Shown: piece after piece, positions 36,403-49,119 of the stretch
How positions within the stretch are numbered: the stretch's first letter is position 1
Layout: the number at the start of each line of letters is the position of its first letter
NCBI RefSeq assembly: GCF_019649055.1
Contig: NW_026570265.1
Location: 186,001 to 250,000 of the forward strand
From: Paramacrobiotus metropolitanus
Taxonomy: Eukaryota; Tardigrada; Eutardigrada; Parachela; Macrobiotidae
Direction of reading: 5' to 3'
Length of the DNA stretch: 64,000 nucleotides
Translations under genes and position numbers: made by a program
The notes under the pieces: generated by a model
The model's database searches: none
The model's input: only the letters and a program-made list of their open reading frames with translations
What the model was told of the DNA's origin: nothing

Positions 36403-39400
36403 ATGGTGCCTGATACAAACTTGACGGAAGATGCTACATCCCAACAACCGGAGTCGTTGGATTTTCGCTCCGGTATCTTGCGCACGGTAATCGCGCAGCA
36501 ATGTGTGGCCGTGGGTTGGCATTCCATCAGCGAGTCCAGTCTGGCTGCGCTGACAGACATCATGGATCGCTATCTAAAGCAGTTCTCCCAGAGAATCGCT
36601 GCCTTTACTCATTTGGGTGAGTGCAAAGCACAGACAGCATCCCATTAGCATCGCATAACAGGATAGCTAAACGAGTTTGCTCTGGTACAGCGGAGCGCAC
36701 GGAGCCCGAAGTGGGTGACTTTCGTTTGGCTCTCAGCGACATTGAACCGTGTGTGTCGCTGAAGAATCTGCGCAGTTTCTGCGTCAGTCTAGCTGATGAT
36801 CCCCTGGAGATCGCGATTGACATGGTGCGGGGGAATACACCAGATCTTGCAAAAAGCGAACCACAGGAGAAAATGGCGAATGCTGTTGTGGAGAATGGGG
36901 AAAAATCGCACGGTACGGACGAACGCGATTCGTCTTCTTCCATCGTTCGTCCAGAGTGGATGGACGATGATATCCTCTTTCCGCCAGTGGAACCTCTCCA
37001 GCGAGTAGAGGAGGCCGAGAAAACTACGAAGGAAGAGCAGCTTGTTACAGCTGGCGTTCCGGACGTGGTTATCATAGCTGACGAAGAGGAAGATCTTGAG
37101 GAGCCTGTGGCTACGAGCACGCTTAACGCTGCTGGCAGAGTTTCTCCGTAAGTTTTTATGCGATAAAATGAATCGGCAGTTTATCTGTTCGGCTTTATCT
37201 TGCCGTTTTCACGAGGTTTCCATACTCCTTGCTAAGATTATTAACACGGTGCAATTCAACGTCTCAGTAATTTTGGGAAATTATCCGTACGATTCTGTGG
37301 GATGGTGAGATCAGTCCCTCATATTCCCGTTTCAGTTATTATTATGCGTTTGCTTATTTATTCTAGCTGCACTTGTTAACTATCGGTTAAACTTGGGCCT
37401 TTTCTATGTATTTTTAAAAGTTATTCCAGTGATCGCAGATCTGGGCTTACCTTTTTTATCGGCTGTTGCTTTTTATTCCTCTAATTGTGAAACATAGTAG
37501 GACGTACGCCACTTACTGGCGTACGTAGTGGCGTACGTAGGACCTGCTAGTACTTACTTTGTAGTTGAGTTGTGTAGTACGAACACTTTTTCAGCTTTTC
37601 TTGTTTTTGCCTTTTCGCAGTGATTTAAGCATTTGTGTGACTTTTCGTTACCCCATTTGTAAAGTTTATCTCAATTCAGTTCAGGGTGTCCATTGTCCAG
37701 TAACCGTGTTTTTGTGTTTGGCAGATCTAAACTCGTTCCGTCGACTCAAACGGCTTGGCCTCGCTCGCTAAAATCAGTATCGTTTGTTAACGGGGCATTG
37801 GTTTACCCTCAAGATTACGCGCTTCCTTTGGCACGTTTGCCGGCTTCTACACCGAAAAAGATTAAGCACGACTCTGGAACTTCGGTTACAATAAAGAAGA
37901 AGAAGGATTCGAGCAAAGTGAAACAGGAGAAAATTAGTGTTGATGAAACCATTAAAATTCACAAAAAAACCAAAATTCCAAAACCTGTGGAGCCGACGCC
38001 ACCGGAAGTTAACGCTCCTTGTGTGGATGATCTAAAAATCAAAATCAGGCCACCAAAACCTAAAAAAACAAAGCCGGAAATAAAACCTTTTATAGACGTG
38101 AAACCAGTGGCGGACATGCCGAAATCACCACCGGTTGTTGTGCAATTACCAGTCGCACCCAAGGAACCGGAATATACCCACCCGTTTCTGCAACCTGCAA
38201 AAGTGGCTTCTCCACCGCCGCCTAAGGTAATGCTGAAGCTGAAGTCAGTCCCAGTTCTGATCAATAAAAAAGACAAGGATGTGAGAAAAGACCAGCGGGT
38301 AGCTGAAGTTGACGAGAAGAGGCGAGGAATTGAACTGCCGCAAAAAGTGGATAAAAGCAAGAAACGGAAACCGGATGGTGAAGACACGGAACGCGACCGA
38401 CCATCAAAGCATAAAAAACTAACGGATACCATAGATTATCTACACGATAAACAGCAGCGAACACAGGAATCGACAGCGGTCAGCGTGATTGTCCAAAACC
38501 GCAGACCATCCGTTATTGCTCCGACCATGGCGTCGCCAGCTCCCTTCACTCCCAAGAAAGTGAAGAAAGAAGAACAATACGATCCTATAGTGGAACAACA
38601 GGCCCAGATGGAGCGTCACGAAGCCAGAATGCGTCAGAAAGCCGAAGAGCGGTACCGGCTGGAACAGGAAGATATCCGGAAGAAGGAAGAACAATACTTG
38701 TTAGAGCAGGATCGAATGTTAGCTGAGAAACGAGCCAAGAAAGCCGAGGCGAATAAGGCTAGGGATGCGGAACTGCTCTGGAATCGGAGAGAATCTGATC
38801 AGCCTGTTGAAACCGGCGTGGGAAAAGAAAAGAAGCGCGGAAAGCCGCAAGGAGTAATTCCTGCTGAGGTATGTTTCTGTGATAATAACTTTACACTTTT
38901 TGTTAGTACACGTTAGGATTACCGCTTTTGTTTTTTTAGCGTGACCATAAGGAATCCAGAAAGGAAACAGCGTTGCATCCGCCATTACCTAAAATCACTT
39001 TAAAGATGAACAGCGGAAAGGATATTCAGTAAGCCTTCTTTGTAATATGGGCATTCTGCAATAATAACAATGTCCATATTAGCTAGCAATGATTGGTTTT
39101 TATTACTCCGTTACTATTGTATTACAGATTAAAATGGTGTCTGTTAATGCGCTTTGCAATGGGAACTTTACCTTGGTGTCTGTCCTTTAGGGTAATCAAA
39201 TCGTCAAATCCACCACCATCCCAGCCTTTAAGTGCCCCTCTGTCCGTTCCCCGCTTGCCAACTCAGACATTGTTTGACAACACATCCACGCCTAATCTCA
39301 GTCTTCCCGAAAATCTCTCCTTTAATCCTCCCGTTTATCCTTCGACTTCCACGGTGACGGCTACTACCGCTCCTCTGGATTTATCCATGAAGCCATCCAA

Positions 39401-39833
39401 GAAGCCGTCTCTTCCTCCATCTTCGAAACCATTGCCGACGGTCAGCGTTGTAGAGACCAAACCTGCAAAGCTGACTATCTCACAAACTCCACCATCCAAA
39501 CCCATTAAAGCAGTATTACCCATGGTGCAGACTCCCGTCGTACAGCCGAAGAAACATGAAGAACCAAGTAAACCGTTGCCTCCTCCGCCTCCGCCATCTT
39601 TCGTAGAAACAGACGTTCTGCTGCCTGAAGGGGACCAAAAAGTCTGGATTTGTCCATCTTGTGGCAAGCCTGATGACGGCAGCCCCATGGTAGGATGTGA
39701 CGATTGCGATGACTGGTTCCATTGGACGTGTGTCGGTCTGCTGTCGGAGCCAACGGTGGAGAAGTGGTACTGTCCGCGTTGTCTCAATAGGAGGACCAGT
39801 AAGAAAAACAGTAAAAAGAGCCGAAGACACTGA
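36403..39833 (+). CDS. TAF3: Transcription initiation factor TFIID subunit 3
   Basis: TAF3 is the TFIID subunit that pairs with TAF10 through a histone fold and reads H3K4me3 through a PHD finger. Five exons: 36403-36616, 36691-37147, 37725-38868, 38940-39028 and 39191-39833, giving 848 residues (human 929). The N-terminal histone fold includes ILRTVIAQQCVAVGWHSISE and DIMDRYLKQFSQRIAAFTHL. The long middle is lysine-, proline- and charge-rich (KKIKHDSGTSVTIKKKKDSS, then an E/R/K coiled-coil-like stretch near codons 500-570), as expected for TAF3. The C-terminal PHD finger starts VWICPSCGKPDDGSPMVGCD and ends WYCPRCLNRR, with all C4HC3 ligands present. A basic tail closes the protein. It is tail-to-tail with CTR9. 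Confidence 0.95.
37502..37538. repeat. 12-bp inverted repeat in TAF3 intron 2
   Basis: ACGTACGCCACT at 37502-37513 and its reverse complement at 37527-37538 form a perfect 12-bp stem with a 13-nt loop. Confidence 0.7.
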
Positions 39834-40184
39834 ATTTTCTGTGGAAAGATTCGTGTATTTAATGTTGTATGATATCTCTGTATTTGAATTTTTATTTTTT
39901 CTAATGTTGTCGTTATGTTCTGGGTGTTGTATTGTAGTGACTGATGTATATGTTTCTGTTTGGTGTTCAGAAAAATTGCAGATTAGCATGTACAGTTGAG
40001 ACGTGCTAAACGATAAAACGCGAGTACAGTCCAGTCCGGCTGTGTTTAGTTCTCTTTTAAAATTTATTAACAATCAACAACTAAAACCATTGTTTAGACA
40101 ATAAATCAGTCAATGTTACCGGTAACGAGTTCTGGCAACCCAGTAGTTAATTTTGAACTAAAATCGAACTGTACACATGAAAGA
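39834..40184. other. Shared 3' region of TAF3 and CTR9
   Basis: This 351-bp spacer lies between two convergent stop codons and must hold both 3' ends, with AATAAA-like signals on the plus strand near 40.1 kb. Nothing else is seen. Confidence 0.6.
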
Positions 40185-43100
40185 CTAAGCTGTCGATAAC
40201 CTTTTACGTGATGAATCTTCACATTCACTGATAAACCGTTTCAGTTTATCGTCGCTCTCAGGAGGCAGTGGTCGCTTATCAACGGTGGTCAAAGCTCTCT
40301 GATTCTGATTACCAACCACCCGGCTTCTTAGAACCTTACCGCTCTTCTGACGCCGTGAATTGTCATCACTGGGTGGTGTATCAGAGCTGACCTGTTTACT
40401 ACTAATCACCATACTGGATGTGCTAATCTCTTCTTCCGTTGATACCGTTAATTTTTCGAAGTTTGCCTTCACTGGTGCGCTGGGTGGAGCAGCTCCAGTA
40501 GTCACAGGACGCTGTAATAGGACCGGCGACCGAGGGCGTCTAAAAGTGTTACGATCGCGCCGAAAAGAAATGCCATACTCTTCAGTACGTCCCGCTTTTC
40601 GTCGGCTCTGACGAAGAGCTGCTACGTTTTCTTCGTCACTTGAAATGGTGCACTTTTCAATTTCCAATTCTCTCCGCTTACGATCAGCAACCTTGCGCTG
40701 GCGTCGTGTAAGAACGTCCACAGCTCGATGGCGTTTTCGTTGTGGTTCCACTTCTGCCTCCGGAGCAACTGCAAAAAAGTTTCCTCGATAAATTCAGAGT
40801 GAAACGACAGAGTCAGACTAAATATTTTAACTGTCTATTTCATTTCAGTTTGAAATTTTTTGGTATTTTGATAAATTTTCTTATTACCTACAGATTTTCT
40901 TATTGCCCCCAAAACAGTTGACCTCATTCAGAATTAAAGAACTTCGTACATTTTACGACACGATTACGGAACGTGAGGATAGTTTCGATAACATCGCAAG
41001 CGATTTTCAAACTTACTGTTTAAAATTTCTTCGTTTTCCTCTGAAAATGGGCTATCCAGCTTCGCAAATCCGGAGCTCCGCTTCTTGTTAATTTCGTTGT
41101 TTTTCGATTTCCCACTATCAAATGTGGGAAGATCATGCAGTGCTCCGTGTAACTGCCAGGGAGAATCTTCACCAATTGGATCAGTGGTCAGTATATTCGG
41201 AAGTGACATAGTTTTCGGGTGAACAATATCGGATGAACGACATTCTAACTCGACTTCAAGGGCTTTTGTGAGATGTCCTCCACTTTGATTAACGTAATCT
41301 TTACATGATTCCAGTGCTCTATTAATCTGGAATCCACTGACAAGCTTGTCGAGATCGTTCTGTACCAGCAAAAGCTTTAGCTTGTTTTGGGAATACTTTA
41401 ACCAGTCGATTGCTTTGCAAACATCTGCGAAGGACGACGCTTTATCTTTGAGAAGTCCAACTGCAAAGTGTTTATGAACTATCGCCAAATTGTACTGAGC
41501 GAGCGTGCATTCGGGATTCAGGTGGCATAACAGCTGAAGCATCCCGGAAGCTTCTGTCCAGTTTTTATCTAGACAAAAAGCCCGTGCAGTGAGTAGCAAC
41601 AGATCCGGATTCAGACTGGAGTCGATGGATGCCATGCGAGCTTTCCTGTATGATTCCACTGCTTTTAAATATTCTCTCTGCTCACAATAAGAATGCCCCA
41701 TATTAATGAGAAAATCAACGGTATTGGGGCAATCTTTGACGACAACGGCCAACATTTCCGAAGCTGCCCGTGCGAATCCTGTTAAAATTATTCGACTTCA
41801 AATATGGCGGATAAACTATCAACTCAATTTACAACCTGGCTAACTTTGCTGGTAAACAACATGTGTAATAAAATAAAATGACAAACGAGATACAGGCGCT
41901 TCGATTAACAAACGCTTCGGTAATCGTGCAAAACTCACAATCACATAAGTTGAACTAGAAAAATCACTTCAGCAGTAAGCCAGTAACATGTCAAGCAATT
42001 TCAATTATTTCAAAAATCTTACAACAATCATAAACAATCAATCATCAATTATTTTAAAGCTTACCAGTTTTGCTCAGAACGGATGCCAATCCATTTACCG
42101 CATAAACGTTTGATGGATCGATAACCAAAACTTGGCGAAAGAGAGCAAAGGCTTTCTCAGCGAACACTTTCCGATCTTTAGGGACATTTCCTTCTTCCTG
42201 CAATAGCGCCAAGTAATAATTCCCGTATTCCAAAAGAAAGTATGTATCCGTTTTAGACAGTGGATTTTTGAAAAGTTCATCCAATAAAGCTCCGGCTTCC
42301 ACAAAATTTTGCTCCGTGAGGTAAGTCTGAGCACAGAATATCTGAGCGCTTAGTTTATCAGGTTCGATGGCCGAAGCGGCGTTAAACCACTCCCGTGCTT
42401 CTTCCGGGTTGCCTTCCTGTACCGCGATGCGACCTAGCTGCAGGTAACAATCATACTCCAACAAAAGAGAGCTCAACGCAGTTTCATAACAGCAGGCAGC
42501 ATCATACAATCTTCCCATCCGCTGATACAGGACAGCTTCATTAAACTTCAAAATCATAGTGATCGCGTTGCAGTCCGACAACTCTTCCACAAAATTACCA
42601 CTAAGTAATTCTTTCGCCAAAATTAAATACTGTTCGCTCTCAGTAAAATTTCCCATGGTGGTGCACAAGGCAGAAAGATTGACATACATATTAATGGGAA
42701 CCTTGTCACGATTTTGGCAAACGTCCAGAGCTTGTTTATAATAATGAAGCGAAAGTTCCTAAATAAGAAAAACATGTCAATTTCATTAGCAAGCAAATCA
42801 TAAAGCGTCTCCAATGAATACAGAGGCAAGGTCTACATTTTGTATAATATGTTTTTAGTCATGTCTGTTCTTACATTATCTCTTGACTCGTAAATCTCTG
42901 CCAGCTGTATGAGGGTATCAAAATCGGGGGATTGATCAAGGATAGTCTGGAGGCAGTCCTGGGCTTTCCTTTCGTTCTCTGGCAATTTACTCTTCCGGTA
43001 AAGTCCTACCAAAATTTTCATTACAGACGGATGTTTATACTGGGCATATATGGTCTCGAAACAACGGATCGCCTTATTAACATCATTTTGTTCCAAATAA

Positions 43101-44550
43101 ATCTGCCCCAATCCACACTGTGGAAGAATGTAATCAGTTCCCCCGAATTCCAACGCCAAAGAATAATATCTTGCAGCTTTCTCGAGTAACTTCGCACCCT
43201 GCAGGGTTTTGGCCGTGCAAAACAACATATCAGCCACACCATGCTTTCCTGCTGCAATATTTCGTAAAAAGAGCAATAGAGAAGGGAAAAAGTCCGGCTC
43301 CTGATGGCCATTATTCAACAGCTCCGACACAACAGAATCACTCGGATCTAGATGATGGGCTTTGGAAATAAAGTGCCAGGCTTTATCCAAGCTATCGTCG
43401 TCGTCCTCAATCAAATAACAATAAGCAATCCCCACTAATGCCCCCAAGCAATCATTGTCCAAGTCTAAAGCTCTCTGGTATGCTAGCAATGCTTTATTAC
43501 GCGATCTTAACTTGGTGTGGCAGTGACCGATAGCCATCCTAGGAAGTGAAATTACAAAATTCACGCGTTAAGTACTGAAAGCAGAAGCTGTACGAGTATT
43601 CGTACGTTTAAATTTTAAAAAGTCGCCATCGAGCCCAAGCTAAAGTGTGCATTTTATAACATAAACATTATATTATCTTTTAGCTTAGGTTAGTCAGCTT
43701 ATGCAGCAATGTATAAAATTAAAAACCATCAGACTGAGCTTATGTGCTTTAATACATAGCAGTTAAACAAAATTATTATACTGCTCTTCTAATTAATTAT
43801 CGAAACCCAAAAACGTTGAAAGCTTTATGAAATTAGATTCAATTTAAACCGATATCTATGTTTAACTTACCGCAGCTCAGCTCCACAGTATCGGGGATTA
43901 ACAGCCAGAATTTTCTTTAAGTCTGCCAAACTTTGCTCATAATTTCTGCCTTTGAATGCGATCACTGCTCTTTCCGCAGTAGTAACAATGCTGTTTCTAT
44001 CTGTTTCACTCATGGACCTCCGAAATCGTTGCGATAGTCCATTTGCTCCAGGTTCACTCACAATGAAGCGATTCAATTTTCTCTGAAATATCTCCACATT
44101 TTGAGCAATAATTTCTGGCGTTATTGTATCACTGGTACTGGCCATATCGTAGCAGGACGAACGATAGTGGCTAGCCAATAAGCCAACACATAAGTCCTGA
44201 TCATAAAATGCCCCGACATAGTTTCTATCTCCCACAGCAAGAGCTTGTTCCAGCAATTTGCAAAAGAGGTCCCGTTCCCCTTGTTGCAAAGATCGCAGTG
44301 CCAAGTCCACGAAAATCTCCAGTCGTGGATACGATTGCTGGGAATCATCTTTTGAACAGGTGGACGAAGAGTGCTTGCTGTCATTCAGAGATAGGGAACA
44401 AAGAATAGATGACAAGTCTCCGTAAGGAAGATTCAAAGACAACTTCCTCAAAGACTGACGACGATCATCTATGTCGGAAATCCGCGAAAGTCGACAGGGG
44501 TTGTCGCTTTCGGACCGTGAACGAATGCGGGCACCCTTCACTCGCCACAT
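40185..44550 (-). CDS. CTR9: RNA polymerase-associated protein CTR9 (PAF1 complex)
   Basis: CTR9 is the TPR scaffold of the PAF1 elongation complex. Five exons: 44550-43871, 43538-42875, 42758-42065, 41778-41017 and 40768-40185, giving 1127 residues (human 1173). TPR repeats fill most of the protein. Signature matches are FVDLALRSLQQGERDLFCKL, MAIGHCHTKLRSRNKALLAY, ALVGIAYCYL, KSKTDTYFLLEYGNYYLALL-like segments and VLVIDPSNVYAVNGLASVLS. The C-terminus is basic and Ser-rich (RKRHRAVDVLTRRQRKVADR) and shorter than in vertebrates. The N-terminus has a Ser-rich extension unlike the human start. The sequence is more divergent from the human form than its neighbours are, but the order and spacing of repeats fit CTR9 throughout. 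Confidence 0.92.
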
Positions 44551-45104
44551 GCCACTGAACTCATTTACTGAACGCTTGCATTCAAGTTGTTTCCCTCATT
44601 ATACAGTATCCAAATTCAAAACATTCGTCCAAGTTTTTTGAATGTACAAAAACGAATAAATTATAAATTTATTAGTACTGAGTGTACTAATCTAATGAAA
44701 AAAGTCGTATGTCTTCGTATGGCCGATTGCATAAATAGATTTCGAAGCAGCAATACGTAACCACCCAAAGCAGCTTCATTAAAGCAACCGTTTGGGGGGC
44801 GGATGGAATTTAAGAACTGGTGGTAATAGCGCACCGCTCAAGCAGACAACTAGATTATCGATTCAAATTAACATGTCTGATCACTTTACGGGCTGTCATA
44901 GAGTCTCACTTTTATGTTGTCTTTTAGCTGCCGTAGAAATCCAATGGTCACTGTCACATGCTCACATCAAAACATTTTTTACTCGTACCTGACTTGGCTA
45001 ACCTTACTTATCTTTTTAAACTTGTTAGTTTTCTAAGTAAAAAATTTTCCACTTCGGGTAAATTCTCATTGAAGTGGATTCACTGTGCGTAGGTGTGGAG
45101 GAGA
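44551..45104. promoter_or_regulatory. Divergent CTR9/NUP93 promoter region
   Basis: This 554-bp spacer separates two start codons pointing away from each other, so it must contain both 5' UTRs and probably a shared promoter. One TACTCGTA word lies at 44980-44987. No TATA box can be assigned with confidence. Confidence 0.55.
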
Positions 45105-48100
45105 ATGGAAAGACCTGGAGAGCTGAAAGTGGAGGCGTTTGGTTCTCCAGTCTCACCAGAAAAGACATTTTTCAGAATGGCGGACGATTTATCACCCTCT
45201 CGCTTAAACTACTTTAGTGATTCCATTTCTAATCCGGATTATCGTAGTATTCTGAAGAAAATGAGCGAAATCGGCTTGCCGACGTCTGCCTCAACCTTGA
45301 TGAACGACAATTCTTCGCGAGTTGCAAGTAAGCACAGTAGAAAAATGTCTGTTTTCAGTTGTGTGCATCCTGCGTACAAGTGGTATTCCTACTCCAGAGT
45401 ATCGTGTTCCCATAGTCTTAAGTCTGGGCTTAACAGATTCCTACTTGGAAGCTGCTGGACGGGTTTTGCAGAGCGGGGAGGACAGTCGGCCTGTAGAATA
45501 CCAACGCTTGCATGAAGAACGTAGTGGCCGTTTAGCGGGAACATTGGCATCGGTTGGTTATGAACAACATCCCGAAACCTTGAAGGTCTGTACACTTATA
45601 TGAGTTATATCCATATCTGGGGTTTGTCTGTTCAAATTTCTGTTTTTTCTCTCTGTCGATAAGCCCTAGTTTAAATTCCAGGATTTTGTGGATAAACGAC
45701 GCCAGGAGCATTGGAATGCACTAATTGAATCCGAAAACGGTTCATATGAAGAAGCTAAAAAGGCGCGCTTGTACTCGTTTTCCGACCCGGAATGGGAACT
45801 GTTTAAAGAGGAAGCCGTTCGTGCTTACGCGGCTGCCGGCAACGGTGGCATGGTGGAACTGCTGCGGGATCAGCGACTGCATTCAGGAAGAGGTCTTGGC
45901 CTTGGTGATAGAGTTTTGACCAGTGTAGAGAAGCTGTATGCTCAAGTGGTAAGAAATACGTTTATTCCGCTGCTGGAGAGTTGCGAATTTTTTTCTATTG
46001 TGTATTTGGGACTGTGATCAGCCGTGGTTCATAATTTGCAGTTGCGGCATCATAATGATGAATTGCTCAAGTTGCGTTTACCCCTTGGAAATGTTGGGCA
46101 AAAGTTTTATGATGCTATCGAAAGAATCCACGACAAGAAAATAACCGAGCTTTGGCGTATTTTTGTCTCGTTAATTCCATCCGATTCCCAAGATAAGCTG
46201 CGGCATTCTGCGCTAGCGTTTCGGTCATCTCCTAAATTTGCGGAAGACTTCGTTAGCCGCGCGCGAAAATATTTGGAGCAGTCCGCGTACGATATGGCGG
46301 TGGAGCGAGTTCGAAGTCCAGTTAATAATTTGAATGCCACATCTGGTGATGGAACGAACCTTATTGTGGCATATACGAAAGCGCAGTTGAGCAATAACCG
46401 AATTCATATGGAAAACCTTGGACCGAAAGTTCACGGTTTACCGATCTGGGCATTAATATTTTACGCTTTGCGGCTTGGATCTTTGAACGCAGCGGTAACT
46501 CTCTGCAAGCAGGGTGATGAATTAGTTCGATCCTTTGCTAGATTTCTTGTGGAGTATGCTCGAAATCAGGGTCAACTTTTGACTGCTAGCCAACAGGAAC
46601 TGCAGAATATTTATTATGGAAATGCTTCATCATTTTCTGACGACGTTTACAAACGGGCAGTTTATGCTATTGTGGCACAGTGTGATGTTGACGACGAATT
46701 TGGAGGTACACTGAACTCGGTGGGTGACTGGTTGTGGGTGCACATCACTAGAATGGAGCCGTTGGAAAATGCAGGAAATGGTTTCACTCTACAGCAGCTT
46801 CAGCAAAAAGTAAAATTACGCTTTCCTGCTCAGAAAACCGACGATGTGGAGGCTTTCGTTGCTTTCCTTTTATCTGGTCAGTTCGAGATGGCTATGGGTC
46901 GGTTATTCCAGAATCTTGCATACCGATGTCACGCTGTACATATGACTATCGCGCTAAAATGCGAGAACATGCTAGTGACTGCAAAAGAACCAGCTATTGG
47001 AACTATTGTGATAGAAACACCGGAAAGTGTAGCGATGGATTTGGCCAATATGATCAGAATTTTCGTCGCGGATTTCCGTTTAAATTGTCCGGATGTTGCT
47101 TTGGAGTATTTTTATTTACTGTCCGATACTCCAGCTGTACGCTCCACTCATTTCGGCCACGAATTCAACAGTTTATTTGAATTTTGTGTTTACAAATTGG
47201 CAAAAGAAACTAACAGCTACCAGGCAATTTTTGGATCTGGGAAGTTGCCTGACGGGAGTGTAAGGCTGGGCTTAGCAGACAGATTTATTCCTGATCCCCG
47301 ACATTTGATGGGTGTAGTGGCCGAAGATTTCGTCGAAGATGGCCGCTTAAAAGAAGCTGTAGAATTATTCCAGATGGCTGGTCGCTATTCGATGTTGTTC
47401 AGGGCGCTAACTGAAGCAATTTCGTCGGAAATCTTGCTCCCAACAACGCCTGGTCACCGTAACTCTTTAACGGAACTGGCATTTGGGTGCGCTGAAAGGT
47501 TTGTCAGTTTTTCTTCAACAATTCATTCAAAAATTGTGGGATCTTATTTGTCACTGAAGAGTTAAAGTAACTGAACTTTTATATGCGCGCGTTATAATCA
47601 GTCTTTTCGGAAAATTTAGTTCGAAAACTGATTCAACAATTTCGATTCCAGGTTGAAAACGTACGGTGAACAGGACGATACGTATGCTCGAAATTTTTTT
47701 CTCATCTTGGATCTCCTTACTTTTCTGGGCTTCGTTAGTTCTGGTGATTACAAAAAGGCTGTGCTTCTGATGGAAAAACTCAAGTTGTTGCCCCTGGTAG
47801 TCGAAATGGTTGAAAATGCGGTAAGTTTTAATTGACATAGAATTATTGTGCTTTTTTCATATTTGTGCTACTTTTTAGGTTGCAGTCTTTACGGATGACC
47901 TGTTACCGGCGGTCCAGGCATGCATACCATTGGTGACTCTTCGCACCATGGAATCGTTTGTGCAGTGTTATTTAGTAGAGAAAGAACGAATTCTGGATTC
48001 TCGGTTAGGCGCGGATGTAGGAGCGCCTTTGAAAACTGCAAACTTGTTCGTTTCTGGCGCTCGTTTAAGTGATGACCTCATAAAGGTATGGAAGTTGGGT

Positions 48101-48270
48101 TTCTTATCCAGACAAAATTTCCTAAATGTTAAAAAATATTTTTGCCTTAGGTGCAAAATGGATTTCGAAAGCAGAGCAGGGCTTTGTTAGAGTACGCAAA
48201 TCGCATTCCGTCTCAACATCTGCCAAATCTCGTGGAATTGATGGCGAAACTGGACGCAATGATCGCATGA
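45105..48270 (+). CDS. NUP93: Nucleoporin Nup93
   Basis: Nup93 is a scaffold nucleoporin of the inner ring of the nuclear pore. Seven exons: 45105-45327, 45359-45585, 45682-45948, 46042-47498, 47652-47820, 47879-48085 and 48151-48270, giving 889 residues (human 819). The conserved alpha-helical scaffold is clear: GLPIWALIFYALRLGSLNAA, YKRAVYAIVAQCDVDDEFGG, RCHAVHMTIAL, ALEYFYLLSD, EEAVELF-type helices near VVAEDFVEDGRLKEAVELFQ and the C-terminal LLEYANRIPSQHLPNLVELM. The N-terminal quarter aligns less well. The first intron is only 31 bp (45328-45358), so its boundaries are the weakest part. The upstream in-frame GTG at 45093 was not used because an ATG follows at 45105. Confidence 0.93.
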
Positions 48271-49119
48271 AAAGTTTGCCCACTTTGCTGATTGAAATTT
48301 GGGCTGTTACTGTGTTTTGCCATTTTTTGTCAGATTTAAATAAGCTGCTGATCACTAATAATCGTTGCATTAGAGCGTTTTTATTTCCAGTGTTCTGTAC
48401 ACACAGTAACTGAATTTCAGTTCTCTCAGCGGATGATTAAAGTCACTATTGTGGTTGATGTGTCTTTGACTGAATTATCAGTAAGGCATGTTACGGCATG
48501 GCATTCTCAAGAACCAAAATTAAAAGATACGTATTACACACTAAACGAAACAATTATACGCTACCTTCTCAGTTCTCATTGTAGTTTGTGATGTAGATGA
48601 ATTTTCGAAGTATGTAACACCTCGAGGCACCAGCGGTAGAAGCGTCAATTAACTTGTTGCAGATGCTCTTCCGTATCTGCCTTGAGCAATCATACTTCAT
48701 GCTCACAGTAGTTTTCGCGTAATCAAGATTTTATCATGTTTACAGCATTAAGTCGTTCCGGGGTGAACAAATTACTGCCCTGTCGAGAACATTATTCATA
48801 ATGCGGAGCAAAAGAATTGTCCACAAGTGGAGCAAATAAATCTTTTAAAGTTTTAGTACGTACCTATATGTTCTTAAAGAAAACAAAATATGATAAATTT
48901 GAAATATTTATGGCTGTTTCCTGCATTTTTAATTTCTTCTCCTCGATCTCACGTACAGCTCAGGGCGCAGATCCCCGCATACCTCTGCATTCCGAAATAC
49001 CAAGCAGAATATTTAATACTAACGTGCGCCATGTCATTTGTGGCCCGGGACTCATCAGTTAGAGTAAGCTATGGAAGTAAGTAACTTTCTTAGACATACT
49101 GAGAGATAACAGCGAGATT
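48271..49119. other. Intergenic between NUP93 and SORD
   Basis: This is the 3' region of two convergent genes. An 81-codon frame at 48817-49062 matches nothing I recognise. No repeats were seen. Confidence 0.5.
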
